Assembly (NCBI RefSeq): GCF_019393635.1
Contig: NC_057867.1
Location: 65,909,492 to 65,973,491, forward strand
Source of the DNA: Dromiciops gliroides
Lineage: Eukaryota > Chordata > Mammalia > Microbiotheria > Microbiotheriidae
Length of the DNA stretch: 64,000 nt
Reading direction: 5' to 3'
The notes under the pieces are model-generated. The model saw only the letters and a program-made list of their open reading frames with translations, made no database searches and was not told where the DNA came from. A program made the position numbers and the translations under genes. Positions 11,061 through 22,353 of this stretch are shown in pieces (the first letter of the stretch is position 1; the number at the start of each line of letters is the position of its first letter).

Positions 11061-11282
11061 AGATAGAATGAGTATTTGCATATCCTTAGAGCAGAAAAAG
11101 AGGATTGTACTTGAAACTGTAGACTATCACGTATAACTTGCTTTTCTTTTAAAAATAAATTAAGTTCAACCTGTAGCTTTCGAAGCTGTCCTGCTTGTCT
11201 GTGCTTCTTTCTGGCCTTCCTTCTCTTCACTTTAAAAAAAGATGCCCCAATGATTCTTTTTCCTCTTTCCTGGGAAGGGAAT

Positions 11283-11375
11283 AAGAATTTATATAGCATC
11301 TACTATGTGTCAGACACTGTGCTAAGTGTGTTACAAATATTATCTTTTTTGATCCTCACAACAACCCTGTGAACT
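11283..11375 (-). mobile_element. MIR 3' fragment
   Basis: TATATAGCATCTACTATGTG, CAGACACTGTGCTAAGTGTG and GATCCTCACAACAACCCTGT, antisense MIR 3' end. Confidence 0.75.
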
Positions 11376-11384
11376 TTTTGTTTC

Positions 11385-11560
11385 CCTATTCATATCCCCA
11401 CCCCACCCTCTTGCACTTCCACTGCACCCCTCCTTGGAAAAAAGAAAAACAAAGTCTTTGTTTAAAAAATATGCAGAATCAAACAAAACAAATGAATACA
11501 TTGGCCATGTCCAACAATACATACCCTATTCCTCACCTCCAGTCCATCACCTCTCGCAGG
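11385..11560 (-). mobile_element. L1 3' UTR fragment
   Basis: Aligns by eye with the L1 3' UTR at 9040-9160: both have an AAAAAGAAAAA stretch, an ATGCA..AA(T)CAAA(C)A stretch and CATTGG followed by an ACAATACAT-like part. Confidence 0.45.
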
Positions 11561-12452
11561 AGGTAACTCTTAATCTACTTTATATTCACCATCAATCAAT
11601 CAACCAGCAAGTATTAAGTGCCTGTAATGTGCCAACCACTGTGCCAGGCATTGGGAATACCAGTACAAAGAATGAACAAAAAAACCCTACTTGCAAGGAT
11701 CTTTTAATGAGGGAGACAAGTCTATAGAAAAATACACACAGTATAAAGTTGATATATACAAATATGCATGCACATACACATATATGAAGTAGTTAACAAG
11801 GTGGCTGCTAGGGAGGGCACTAGGGAGTTGGGGTGGGGGAAGAATCAAAAAAGGCTTTTCATTCTTTTCAAGATGGTACCTGAGCTACAGCTTACAGGAA
11901 GAAAGGTGCTCCTGAAGGCAGAGGTTAAGAGGAAGGGCAATCCAGGCCTAGTGCAGCCAGTGCAAAGCTAGGAGCTAGAGTGTTAGTTAGGAGTGAGGAA
12001 CAGAGAGAAGGCCGATTTGGGTTTTACTTCTCAAGAGTGTGGGAGGAGAGACTAATGTACAATAAATAAGGCTGGTAAGTAAGCTGAGGCCAGGTTATCT
12101 ATGGCTACGAAAAGTAAATCAAGGGGCTTTCAGTTTATTCTAGAGCTAATAAGAAGCCCCTGAAGTTTGCTGAGTGACCTGATCTGCACGTGAGGAAAAA
12201 TACTTTGGCAACAGTGTACAGGATGACCCGGAGTAGGGAGAGACTTGATGCAAGGAGACCAATTAGGAAGCTGTTGCAATAATCTAGGGAAGAGGTGATG
12301 TGGGCTTGAACTAAGGTGGCAGCTGTCTGGGTAGAAAAGAGTCAGATGCAAGAGATGGCATGAAATTAGAAATAGCAAAATTGGGCAATCGAGGGGGCAT
12401 GTGGGTTGGAGGAGAGTGAGAAGGCAAGGATAACATTAAGAATGTAAACTTG

Positions 12453-12603
12453 TGGGCAGCTAGGTGGTGCAGTGGATAGAGCACCGGCCCTGGAGTCAGG
12501 AGGATCTGAGTTCAAATCCGGCCTCAGACACTTAACACTTACTAGCTGTGTGACCCTAGGAAAGTCACTTAACCCCAATTGCCTCACCAAAAAAAAAAAA
12601 AAA
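12453..12603 (+). mobile_element. tRNA-derived SINE in L2
   Basis: Box A reads TGGTGCAGTGG. GTC/CTTAACAC type. The target duplication GAATGTAAACTTG is at 12440-12452, with a one-mismatch copy at 12604-12616. Confidence 0.93.
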
Positions 12604-12756
12604 GACTGTAAACTTGAGACATGGGAAGTATGGTGGAGGCTTCAACATAGACAAGTTTGGAAAAGGGGACAGTTTAGGGGGAAGGACTGTGAGTTCAGTC
12701 TTAGACATAGTGACTAAGGCTGGGGAAGAAGGGGAGGGAAAGGGGAGACTAGCTGG

Positions 12757-12965
12757 GGAAGGCAGGAAGGGAACATTTATCAAGCCTCTAGTATGTGCCA
12801 GGCACGGTACTAAGCACTTTACAAATTTTTCACCTGATCCTAAAAACAATCCTGAGACAAGTGCTATTATTATTCCCATTTTAGAGTTAAGGAAACTAAG
12901 GCAGAGATTAACTGACTTGCCCAGTGTCACACAGCTAGTAAGTGTCGAGGTCTGCCTGAGTCCAG
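12757..12965 (-). mobile_element. MIR copy inside L2
   Basis: GTATGTGCCAGGCACGGTAC, ATTATTCCCATTTTAGAGTT, GACTTGCCCAGTGTCACACA and AGCTAGTAAGTG in antisense MIR order, with L2 sequence on both sides. Confidence 0.85.
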
Positions 12966-13084
12966 GTACCAAGCTGCCTCTAGGCTCATATGGATCAGGG
13001 AGTCATCTGCATAGAGATGATTGTGAAATGCATGGGAGCTATGAGAGAGGGCCCAGAACAGAACACTGGGGAATAAATACACAA

Positions 13085-13245
13085 ATGTATTATAATTATT
13101 CTGCATGTACTCATATGTGTACTTGTCTCCCTTTGTAAGAGCGTACAAGGCAGGGATCATTCCATTCGTTATATTTGTCATCCCAGGGCCTAGCTCAGGG
13201 CTTGGCACATACTTCAGGCACCGCATAAAGGTTTGGTTGATTGGT
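13085..13245 (+). mobile_element. L2/MIR-like 3' end
   Basis: ACTTGTCTCCCTTTGTAAGA, GGCAGGGATCATTCCATTCG and GGCTTGGCACATACTTCAGG, ending in a TTTGGTTGATTGG tail, as in L2 3' ends. Confidence 0.65.
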
Positions 13246-13249
13246 AAAA

Positions 13250-13480
13250 AATATGCAATAGCAAGTACAAGGCACAGATCCCTGGGACACTGCAGTGGAA
13301 ACCGCCATCCAAATTAGCATTGACCAATTAGTGGCTATTCTTTGGGTTTGGCAGTTCAATATGTTCCTCAATCCAACTAACGGTACTTTGGGGTCTGTTT
13401 AGCTCATGTCTCCTCATCTTCCCCACAAGAATAACATGAGAGTCAGTCAAATGCTTTGTATGTGGAGGCATAGCAGTAAC
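13250..13480 (-). mobile_element. L3/CR1-like fragment
   Basis: CAGATCCCTGGGACACTGCA and TAGTGGCTATTCTTTGGGTT, then CCACAAGAATAACATGAGAG and GTCAAATGCTTTG, antisense L3/CR1 text from the reverse-transcriptase region. From 13480 to 13735 nothing is recognised. Confidence 0.6.
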
Positions 13481-13734
13481 CCCTGGCTACTTAATAGCTC
13501 TGATGGCAGAACACAAGCATTGGCAAAAGCAACAAAACTGTAGAGGCTTCAAGTACAGGCCTAGAAATGGACTGCCATCTCAGAAGTAACCTGGCTAAGT
13601 GCAGAGAAAGGCTGGCAAGTGCTGCTTAGTTTTGGCCACAGCAATTCACAAAGCCCATCTACTAAGTTGTGCAGGGGTCCATGCTCAGATTCCTTAAATA
13701 TCCCCTATGTGAGGTCCAATGCTTTAGGAATACA

Positions 13735-13860
13735 CTCATAGAAGCTGGAAGGGATCTGAGAATTTGAATTCTTTTTGCTGACGGATGAGGAAACTGAGGT
13801 GCAGAGATGTATCTTGTCCAAAGCCACACTCGCTTTTCCTCCTGATCACATGTATTTGAC
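13735..13860 (-). mobile_element. MIR-type fragment
   Basis: GGATGAGGAAACTGAGGTGC then AGAGATGTATCTTGTCCAAA, antisense MIR core. Confidence 0.65.
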
Positions 13861-15345
13861 TACTGGGCAAGACATGGGTTGCCTACATCAGCACTTGGTG
13901 CCTGATGCATCTTCCTCTTAGGACCCTGCTTTTCTCCAGCCTCTCAGTGGGCTCAAGCACTGGGGCAGATTGCCACCCCGCATTTCTCATTCTGTGATTC
14001 CTACCCATGTCTTTTCTTACAAAAGATGGAAATATGCTGTAAAGAGGCAGACTGAATTTAGTCTAAGGAAAGTTCATCAACGATGAGAGGTATGCATGGC
14101 CTGCTTTGAGAGGTAGGGGGTTTTGCATCACAGAAGTCTTCCAGCAAAAGCTGATCACTCATCAGGGATGCTACATAGGGGACTCCTTTGAGGATATGGG
14201 TCTGAACCAGATTGCTTCTGAGATCCCTTGTAACACTGAGATTGTTTCATGTTCCAGACAATCCATCCAAAATGCTGGAATCCTTTGTCCATCTGGAAGC
14301 CTTCACTTTGTTACATGGCTGGCCCACCTTCTTTTCCAAGCATATGTGTCCTTGGGTTCTTGGGGATGTCACTGTAGGGTCTTTCCATTGTTATTTGTGG
14401 CAATTGTGACCATTAGCATCACATCATGAGTATTCATAAACTAGACTTTGGCAGGAAGGTTAGGATCTAACTTAAGCCAAGAGGTTCATTCCACTCTTTT
14501 CCTGAGCTCTCCAACCTAGGAATTCTCCCCTAAATGGAACAAAATGGCCAGAGGTGCTTGAGAAAGAGCGAGGACTGAAGTTCTATCAGAGTCAGTGCCC
14601 TCTATGACCAAATCCCCTTTCCCTTTGTATATCCTCCAGAGGTTTCACTGTTGTCTAACATAAATAGCTGTTAAATGGGGTGACTGACAAACATGGGGAA
14701 AAGTGAGGACATGAACAAGAAAGATGGAACAGGCCTCTGGTATGTTCACAAGTGTTATCCTGCTAGATTTCCTACAGAAAGGAGAAGTGGGAGGATATTC
14801 TAAGATGTTCTAAGAATGAAGCGTGGGTGGAAGCCAGCAGTAACTCCACCTTCAGAGACCAAATTCAATCTGAAACTTGGGGTGGAGAGAAGAATCAAGG
14901 CTGCCTACACTTTTACAATATGTTACAGACCCTCTGCTTTGCTAGAATTACATTTGGTTGGATTACATAGGTCCATGTATGATAAATTAAAGGGAATCAA
15001 CTAGGTCAGTGAAGCTGCTATGGTAGCCCAAGCTTTTCCAAGGGCCACAGGGTGGCCCCAATGACGCTCTAGACTAGAGTCTCTACCTCATCCCAGTATA
15101 CTACTGAGTTGATGACATGTATCAGACACATATCCTAGTAATGTCAAATCCTGGGCTGAAGCTTCTCTGAGGTCAAGATCCAGTTAAAAGGATCACAACT
15201 CCACCTCCAACATCCTTTGTCTTAGATGACAGAAAAGCTGAGGTTGCCTTTAACCTTTAGCCTGATTTCAACTAAAAGGATTCATAACTTTGCTGAATCA
15301 ACTACTGCTCTTATATTGTAAAATAGAAACCATATTCCAGACTCA
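13860..15345. other. No gene recognised
   Basis: 1.5 kb with short chance ORFs only and no splice-consistent coding signal. Near 14300 there is a 24-bp resemblance to 25813 (see findings), perhaps an unnamed old repeat. Confidence 0.35.
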
Positions 15346-15349
15346 GAGT

Positions 15350-16735
15350 GAATTCAACATTTATTGAGCACCTACTATGTTAGGAACTGAGCTAGACCCT
15401 GACCTCTAAAAATTTCTACTGTAATTGAGTGTGGTGAGGAATGCAAATGAGCACATATGAATACATAATTTGAGGGAATACTGTAATTTAAGGGAGCACA
15501 CAATAACTGGGGGGAGGGGGTAAGGAAAGGCCTTGTTAACCTGAGCCTTTAAGTAAGCTAGTGATAATGGGGGGTGGGTGGGGGTGAAGAGGGGGAACAT
15601 TCTAGATATGGGGGATAGCCTGTGCAAAGGCGGAGGCAGGAGATGGAATGCCAGGTTTGGGTAATAGCTAGTAGGTCAGTTTGGCTGGAATGTTGAGTAT
15701 ATGAAGAGAGTGACATAAAATAAGTCTGGAAAGGTAAGTGGTAGCCAGATGGAGAGCCTAAAATTGTCGACAGTCAGAGTTTGTATTTTATCCTAGAAGC
15801 AATGGGGAGCTAGTGTAGAGGGTCAGATCTAGGCTTTAGGAATATCATTTTGGCAGCTGTGGGGAGGATGTATTGAAGAAAGGATCCTAAAAACAAGCCA
15901 TAGTTCAAGTAAGAAGCAATGAAGAGCAGTATGAGTGAAGAAGAGATCCAAGAAAAATGAAGGGGCAGCTAGGTGGCACAGTGGATAGAGCACCAGCCCT
16001 GGAGTCAGGAGGTCCTGAGTTCAAATCTGACCTCAGACACTTGACACTTACTAGCTGTGTGACCGCCAACTGCCTTGCTAGAAAACAACCCCCTCCAAAA
16101 CAAAGCAAAACAAAAAACCCAAGAGATATAAAGAAACAAGACTTGCAAATCACTGAGGGAGAGGGAAGAGTCATGGCTAATAACTCCAATGTTTCCAACC
16201 TGGGTGACTAGGATAGTGATACCCTCAAAAAGGGGGAAGTTTGGAAAAGGGGCAGGTTTGGGGTAAAGATCATGAGTTCCATTGTAGACGTGTTGAGTAT
16301 GAGATGATTATGGGGTCATCCAGATTGAAGTACAGCAAGCAGCTGACAATGCAAGACTGACAAGATTTGGGCTAGACATATTGATTTGGGAATCATCTGC
16401 ACAGAGATGATAATTGAACCCATGAGAGTTGATTATATCAACAACATAGGATTGAGGAAGAAGAGGATCAAGTACAGAGCTGTGGGAAATACCCAAGCTT
16501 CTGTGAATGGGACATGGATGATGATTTAGCGAAGGAAACAGAAGAGTAGTTACACAAGAAGAAGAAGAAGAAGGAAACAGCAAGGTCAGAGAAGCTAAGG
16601 AGAATATCCACAAGGTAGGAGCTAGCAGGGGTGAGAGGTGGGGGTGGTGGGGATGGGCTGGAAAAATTGCATAGATCAAATAGGATGAGAAGTGAGAAAA
16701 AGCCAACAAATTTTCCACTTAAGAGATCACTGGCT
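15350..16735 (-). mobile_element. Long L2 LINE with SINE insertion
   Basis: About 1.2 kb net of L2. The 3' terminus is at 15350 (ACATTTATTGAGCACCTACT). The minus frame 16308-16718 includes SHGFNYHLCADDSQINMSSP, the reverse-transcriptase catalytic box with Y changed to C. A SINE splits it at 15962. Stops and frameshifts throughout. Confidence 0.87.
15962..16118 (+). mobile_element. tRNA-derived SINE in L2
   Basis: Box A TGGCACAGTGG, box B GAGTTCAAATCT and an A-rich tail. The usual CCCTGGGCAAGTCACTTAACC segment is deleted (reads TGTGACCGCCAACTGCC). The target duplication is unclear. Confidence 0.88.
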
Positions 16736-16808
16736 CTCTAGGTAGGGGAAGGGAGAGATGTATTTGGAAATGAATGTGATGTAAAACCAGAAAATATCAG
16801 TGAAAATG

Positions 16809-16961
16809 TTTTTTTTTTTTTTTTTAGTGAGACAATTGGGGTCAAGTGACTTGCCCAGGGTCACATAGCTAGTGAGTGTTAAGTGTCTGAGGCTGGACCT
16901 GAACCCAGGTACTCCTGACTCCAGGGCCGGTACTCTATCCACTGCGCCATCTAGCTGCCCC
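16809..16961 (-). mobile_element. tRNA-derived SINE
   Basis: Antisense, with a T18-like tail, box B complement and CTAGCTGCCCC end. A short GAAAATG flank occurs on both sides (16802-16808, 16962-16968). Confidence 0.88.
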
Positions 16962-16989
16962 GAAAATGCTTTTTAAAAGAGCTTCTTGG

Positions 16990-17156
16990 GGGCAGCTAGG
17001 TGGCTCAGTGGATAGAGCACCGGCCCTGGATTCAAGAGGATCTGAGTTCAAATCTGGCCTCAGACACTTGACACTTACTAGCTGTGTGACCCTGGGCAAG
17101 TCACTTAACCCCCATTGCCCTGCAAAACCAAATAAATAAATAAATAAAAATATTTT
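16990..17156 (+). mobile_element. tRNA-derived SINE, next to an opposite copy
   Basis: The target duplication AAAGAGCTTCTTGG is at 16976-16989 and 17157-17170. ATTC/CTTGACAC type. With the copy at 16809 it forms a head-to-head pair that could fold as an inverted repeat. The sequence at 17170-17320 may be more L2, but this is uncertain. Confidence 0.92.
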
Positions 17157-17329
17157 AAAGAGCTTCTTGGTGACATTGGTTTCAGGAGAGTAATGGGACT
17201 GTCTTGGGCTTAAGAAATGATAAAAAGGAAGCAACAAAATATGAAGATAGAAGAAATGAGTTGAGAAAGTAGATGAACTGGGAGGTGAGGGTATCTTCTT
17301 CTCTAGACCTGAGGAGATAGCAGAGTATA

Positions 17330-17510
17330 TACAAACTATTGTAGTACAGTGGACAGAATGCTGGAAGACTCAATTCAAATTCTACCTTTGACACTAGCTT
17401 TATAATCATGGCAAGTCACAACCTAAGCTTCCGTTTCCTCATCCCTTGTAGTACCTACCTTACAGGGTGGTTGTAAGTGTTTTGCAAACTTTAAAGTGTG
17501 AGAAAAGCAT
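17330..17510 (+). mobile_element. MIR copy
   Basis: GTAGTACAGTGGACAGAATG, CATGGCAAGTCACAACCTAA and CAGGGTGGTTGTAAGTGTTT in MIR order. 17520-17739 is unassigned. Confidence 0.7.
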
Positions 17511-17739
17511 CAGGTGTTACAATACTGAAGAAGTCTAGAAAAAGGCAAGAGGTGATATGGAAAGAAAGGCTGGAAGCCAGTAACTGAATTTGGCATGAAA
17601 GGAGTGACTTGGAGTAACTATAACAAGGATCTGGACTGGGTAATATAGAAGAATGGAGTGACTAAAAAGAGGAAAAATCATTGAGTGATGGCAGCGTGGA
17701 GAGGGCCCGGAAGTCATGATGAAGAACAAAGAACAAGGG

Positions 17740-17897
17740 GGGCAGCTAGGTGGCACAGTGGATAAAGCATCGGCTCTGAATTCAGGAGGACCTGAGTTTC
17801 AAATCTGGCCTCAGACACTCGACACTTACTAGCTGTGTGACCCTGGGCAAGTCACTTAACTGTCAATGCCCTGCAAATAAAACAAAACAAAAAACAG
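17740..17897 (+). mobile_element. tRNA-derived SINE
   Basis: Box A TGGCACAGTGG, box B with an extra T (GAGTTTCAAATC) and an (AAAAC)n tail. No clear target duplication. 17900-18225 holds nothing recognised. Confidence 0.88.
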
Positions 17898-18224
17898 GCC
17901 TCCTGTGTCCTGACAGGGAGAATAAGAAAAGCAAGTAACATACACTGCAGGTTACCATGTGTCTATGAGCACAAGAAAATGAGGAAGAAAATCTAAGGAC
18001 CAAGTCTAGAAGGGAAGTTTGTTATTTAATACAGGGGCTCCTAAGGATACATTGGAATAGAAAGGCACCACTTAGGACTTGTGTGAACTTGTGTGAGAAT
18101 AGATATCGAAGATCCCTTCTAGCCTTACTAACCTACGATCCCTCTATGGCTTGTTCTGACTGATGAGCTCTAAGGAAAAGGATGATTATCTCTTTTTTAA
18201 CATAAATCCTAAAGGTCAGTATGT

Positions 18225-18385
18225 TTTGTACCCTGGTGGCAGCTGAAGATCACTACTAATCAGCTGACCTAAGTTCAAATTCTGACTCTAACACTTGGGC
18301 AGGTCATTTAACCTTTCTTGGCCTCAGTAGAAAGCTCTTTCAAGTTCCTTCCAGGTCTAGATCTATGAATCTATGATCTCACTAT
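18225..18385 (+). mobile_element. MIR fragment
   Basis: CTAAGTTCAAATTCTGACTC, GGCAGGTCATTTAACCTTTC and TTCCAGGTCTAGATCTATGA, a diverged MIR. Confidence 0.6.
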
Positions 18386-18399
18386 TGCACTGGAGGTCT

Positions 18400-18403
18400 T
18401 TGT

Positions 18404-18488
<85 letters not shown>
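18400..18488. repeat. (TG)n(AG)n compound microsatellite
   Basis: About 29 bp of TG followed by about 60 bp of AG. It sits where the tail of the adjacent antisense SINE would be, so it probably grew from that tail. Confidence 0.95.
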
Positions 18489-18489
<1 letters not shown>

Positions 18490-18614
18490 CAATTGGGGTT
18501 AAGTGACTTGCCCAGGGTCACACAGCTAGTGTCAAGTGTCTGATGCCAGATTTGAACTCAGGTCCTCCTGAATCCAGGGCCAGTGCTTTATCCACTGTGC
18601 CACCTAGCTGCCCC
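18489..18614 (-). mobile_element. tRNA-derived SINE with microsatellite tail
   Basis: Antisense SINE body from GGCAATTGGGGTTAAGTGAC to CACCTAGCTGCCCC. The poly-A side is the compound microsatellite at 18400. Confidence 0.9.
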
Positions 18615-21055
18615 CGGGAGGTTTTTAAACATTTAATATTTTATGGCTGTCCATTTGTTATGTCTTAGTCTCACTACATGCCAGTCTGTGGATTTTTCCA
18701 GTCATACCTGCTTTTTACAACATTTCTCACATGCAAGTCATCACTGGTAATATGCTACAATCTACTTCTACACAGTGGGTCCAAATAATACCTGACATTC
18801 AATATGAGAAACACAAGCAGATTATTGAGGACTAGGACATAATCAGAAATACAACGAAGTGTCACCTTTAAACTGTTTAAAGAAAACTGAATCATGTGCC
18901 CTGTCTCAGTACAATTCCATGCTGAAAGTAGTCCCTTGGGTAAAAGCCTGTATGTAGCTCCCCATCTTCTGTGATGGGTCTGTTTTTGGAGATAACCTAA
19001 CCTCCAGTATTTGTTAACTCATTTTCTTTTATTTTCTACAGTTAAGGGCAGCATCTGTAGAGCTTCTTCGTCTCATTATCATTAAAAAGATTTTAAACGT
19101 GGTAAATGAACCTTTGGAAATAACAGTTGGAGGCTCCCATAATCAGAGTCAGAAGAGACATAATTCCCTTTTCCTCCAAAGGCATGACTTTCTTTGGAAG
19201 GCATTTCAGAATCCAAGTGAAATACTAGTGACAGAGAACATGGTTCAAGTGTGGCTACATACGGGCTCCAGGCAATGCATGAATCACAGAATCAGGATAT
19301 TAAAAATGAGGAAAAACATCAGGAAAAGACATGAAACTGGTTGTGTGTGAACCATGAAAATAATCTACCCTTTTTTGAACAGCCAAAAAAAAAATCTCAA
19401 ACCTGTTTTTAATTAGAGTATGCATGCCCTTCCAACTACCTAGGTAATCAAAACGCTGGTCTAATGCTTGATTTGCAGCCAAGACATTACCCCTCCCATC
19501 TCATCTCATCTCCTGTCACCGCCCCCCCCCCCAATCATTAGGACCAAGAAACTGGGGGCAATCGCAACTTACCTTCCACTGATTGGTCATCAAAAATGTG
19601 ATTGCCTAATATTAACTGAAAGCACTATAATTTGCTATCACTTTACCCACATTACTGAGCACTGCAAACAATTACTTTCTCTCTGAAACAATTCCAAGTT
19701 CTCTCCTTTTGCATGGAGCTGTAAGGCCATACTCCCAGAGTGTCTATTTCATTATCTGTATTCTTATTCTGAGTGTGTCACTGACAAAATATCAGCTTTC
19801 CCTGTGAATTGCAGAAAGAGTTGTTTCAATAGGACACCCATTTCTATTCAGAAAGATATGTCATTTATTTAGTAATGATTATCTACACAGATTATCATAA
19901 ACAATAAAACTGTAATAAAGGGTTTCCCTAGGTTTTTTTTTTTAAACCAACCAGTTTTAGCCAGCTTCTTTGGCTTAATACTGTTATTTACTGTACAGCT
20001 TACGCATTCGGTTCTCTATACTGGAATTGGAAAGAGAAGGAAAGGGACCTTTTTAAAAAAATCATGGAACTTTGACACATACACACACATGCGTATGCGC
20101 GCACACATGTAAAATCTTACAATTATGAATTCATAATAGATAATCCTGAGATAAAAGATATGAAACAAGCAGAATTAAGAAACAAGTGTTGCAAAAATTG
20201 CTGCTCAGTGATACATTGAGTGATTGGGAAAACAGGGAGAAAAACATGTGAAAGCTGGCAGTGAGGTGGACAAAATTTGGGCAAGTTGTTCCCAAAACAC
20301 AGGAATTGTAGGACCTTTGTCTACCCTTGCCTTTTAAAACGTGGTGTACTTTGAGGATGGCCATCTTCAAAAATTGGATTCTGTCAACAGCTAGAGAGAA
20401 AGAAAAAACAAAAACTTTATCTGAAGGTAGAGAAAAAAACGTGAATTCCTCCAGAGGAAAGGAATATGCATAGTTTCCATTTCTGTCTTTGGGCTACAAA
20501 TTCCAAGGCTGGTTTTTGCCATTCTAGCACTCAGGTCTGGTTTTCACAGGTGACTCTTCCGTTTGAGCTGTTCAAGTTTTTCCAAATGAGCTCACTGACT
20601 CACCTGTCATCAGGAATATGTCCAGACCATTCCTTACAATGCAGAACTCTTTCAAGGTCAGTCCAATTATAAACTAGGACTCCCAAGGATGTGGAAGGGG
20701 ACTGTCCTGGGGTGTATCGGAGATAAACCCAAGTGAGACTTCCTCTGTTCAAAATTCAGATTCCACAGCTGCAGCATACTCAGAACAATACATAAAAAGC
20801 ATTTTCTTCTGCAGCCCTGATTTAGAGATAAGCCCCCTGTACACAGTCCTTTTGCTTTCAAAATATCATAATGTAAAATTACTTGATTATGGACAAAGTG
20901 CCCTTTCCTTTGGCATTTACTCTAATTGAATGATCCATAGAACCTCTTCTTTCACCTTACCTTGAGAAGAGCTTTTATGTCATCATACTGACACCATAAT
21001 TACCAGCTGGGTTAGAGTATGGCCTCTCAGTTACTATCCTTGCCCATTCCCCATA
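18615..21055. other. 2.4-kb interval with little recognisable repeat
   Basis: No SINE, LINE or MIR core that I can recognise, and no coding signal. ORFs here (up to 83 codons, 19099-19350) resemble nothing I know. A C10 run occurs near 19521 and a CA-rich stretch at 20080-20105. It lies 3-5.4 kb downstream of the ABCB7 stop. Confidence 0.4.
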
Positions 21056-21059
21056 GGGA

Positions 21060-21415
21060 CAACAGTGGTGGCAGAATGGAAAGAAGACTAGACTAGGAAG
21101 TGAGAGCCCTGGATTCAAGTCCCTGCTCTGCCACTGACTAACTGTATGAACTTTTATTTTATTGGGGGGGGGGGGGAGCGCGGGGAGAGGAGGCAATCAG
21201 GGTTAAATGACTTTCCCAGGATCACACAGCTAATAAGTATCTGAAGGTTTGAACTCAGGTCCTCCTGAATCCAGGGCCAGTGCTCTATCCACTGTGCCAC
21301 CTAGCTGCCTCCAGCTTACTTCATTTTGAGGGACCTTAATGTTCTCATTGGGAAACTAATAAAGGAGTCAGCTCTGGTAGGTCTTTAAGGGCCCTTAAAC
21401 TTCAGAAGTTCTAGA
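21060..21415 (+). mobile_element. MIR copy split by a SINE
   Basis: The left part, 21060-21155, ends CTGACTAACTGTATGAACTT. After the SINE it resumes with TCATTGGGAAACTAATAAAG and a MIR-like 3' end to about 21415. 21420-21770 is unassigned. Confidence 0.65.
21160..21312 (-). mobile_element. tRNA-derived SINE inside MIR
   Basis: Antisense SINE with a G14 run on the tail side, a complement of box B (GGTTTGAACTCAGG) and a CACCTAGCTGCC end. Confidence 0.87.
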
Positions 21416-21772
21416 ATCCAATGTGGCCATTGTAGTACATCTGCAAAAAGAAGGGGTTTCTCTTGATTGTGCAGGAGGTCTCTTACAATTCTAACATCCT
21501 ATGATTTAAAGAGGAAAAAAGACATTTTCTTCCAAGTCATGGTTCTGATCCTAGGACAACTGCATTTTTCAGGCCATTCAGCGAAAATGTCCAGCAAGCT
21601 GACTATAATGACTCAAGATCACCTCTAGATGAGCTTTAGATAACCTCTGGGGAAGAAATCATTACCTACTTACATTATTTCAATAATCCTGGTGCTTCCT
21701 TAACCAAGTGTGCTATTTGTATACTGAAAGCTCTTACTCTGAACATATATGTATGTGTTTAAGAAGGGCTAC

Positions 21773-21922
21773 AAGGGGCAGCACTAGCCCTGGATTCAGA
21801 TCTGACCTCGTACACTTGACATTTACTAGCTGTGTGACCTTGGGCAACTCACTTAACCCTCATTGCCCGGCCAAAGAAACAAAACAACAACAACAACAAA
21901 AAAGAAGAAGAAGAAGAAGAAG
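21773..21922 (+). mobile_element. tRNA-derived SINE, internally deleted
   Basis: Bounded by AAGAAGGGCTAC (21761-21772) and AAGAAGGCTAC (21923-21933). Box A and part of the 5' body are deleted (CAGCACTAGCCCTGGATTCA). The tail expanded into (CAA)n(GAA)n. Confidence 0.88.
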
Positions 21923-21984
21923 AAGAAGGCTACTTCATTCCTGCCTTCTTGGTTATTTAACTGAGCTTTATCTTTATAGGATTA

Positions 21985-22180
21985 TAGACTTGGGGCAAGA
22001 AAGGATCTCAGAGACCATGATCTAGTCCCAAACCCTCATCATACAGATGATAAAACTGAGGTCCAGGGAGTGAAAGCCATTTGCCAAAGGTCACACAGAT
22101 GGTAAGATTCAGAGGAAAGATTTGAATTCAGGTCCTCTGACTTCCAAGTCAGGGTACTGTACATGCTGCTTCCCTTTTCC
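21985..22180 (-). mobile_element. MIR copy
   Basis: GATGATAAAACTGAGGTCCA, CAAAGGTCACACAGATGGTA and GATTTGAATTCAGGTCCTCT in antisense MIR order. Confidence 0.8.
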
Positions 22181-22300
22181 TCTTAGCTAAAGAAAATACC
22201 TAGAAGGGAGGGCCAGAGGAGAAAAAGTGACATGGAGCCCCTTACCACATTTACAGTAATGTGGCTGATAGAAGGATGGAATTAAGAAAAGAATAGGAAG

Positions 22301-22334
22301 GGAAGGAGGGAGGGAGGGAGGGAGGGAGGGAGGA
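22301..22334. repeat. (GGGA)n microsatellite
   Basis: Seven or more GGGA/GGAG units in an A/G-rich tract downstream of ABCB7. Confidence 0.85.
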
Positions 22335-22353
22335 AGGAAGGGTGGAAGAGTGA

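Larger units (their letters stand above)
11590..13080 (-). mobile_element. Long L2 LINE with SINE and MIR insertions
   Basis: About 1.1 kb of L2 once the insertions are removed. The 3' end is at 11590 (ATTAAGTGCCTGTAATGTGC). It runs through GGAGAGACTTGATGCAAGGA and AAGCTGTTGCAATAATCTAG into the reverse-transcriptase region, where the minus frame at about 13020 reads HLYADDSLIHMS, the catalytic YADD box. A SINE (12453-12603) and an apparent MIR (12757-12965) interrupt it. Dead. Confidence 0.85.

Noticed and set aside
12927..16718. ORFs of 99-136 codons with a Y/CADDS motif
   Set aside because: Decayed L2 reverse-transcriptase fragments with stops and insertions; no intact LINE gene.
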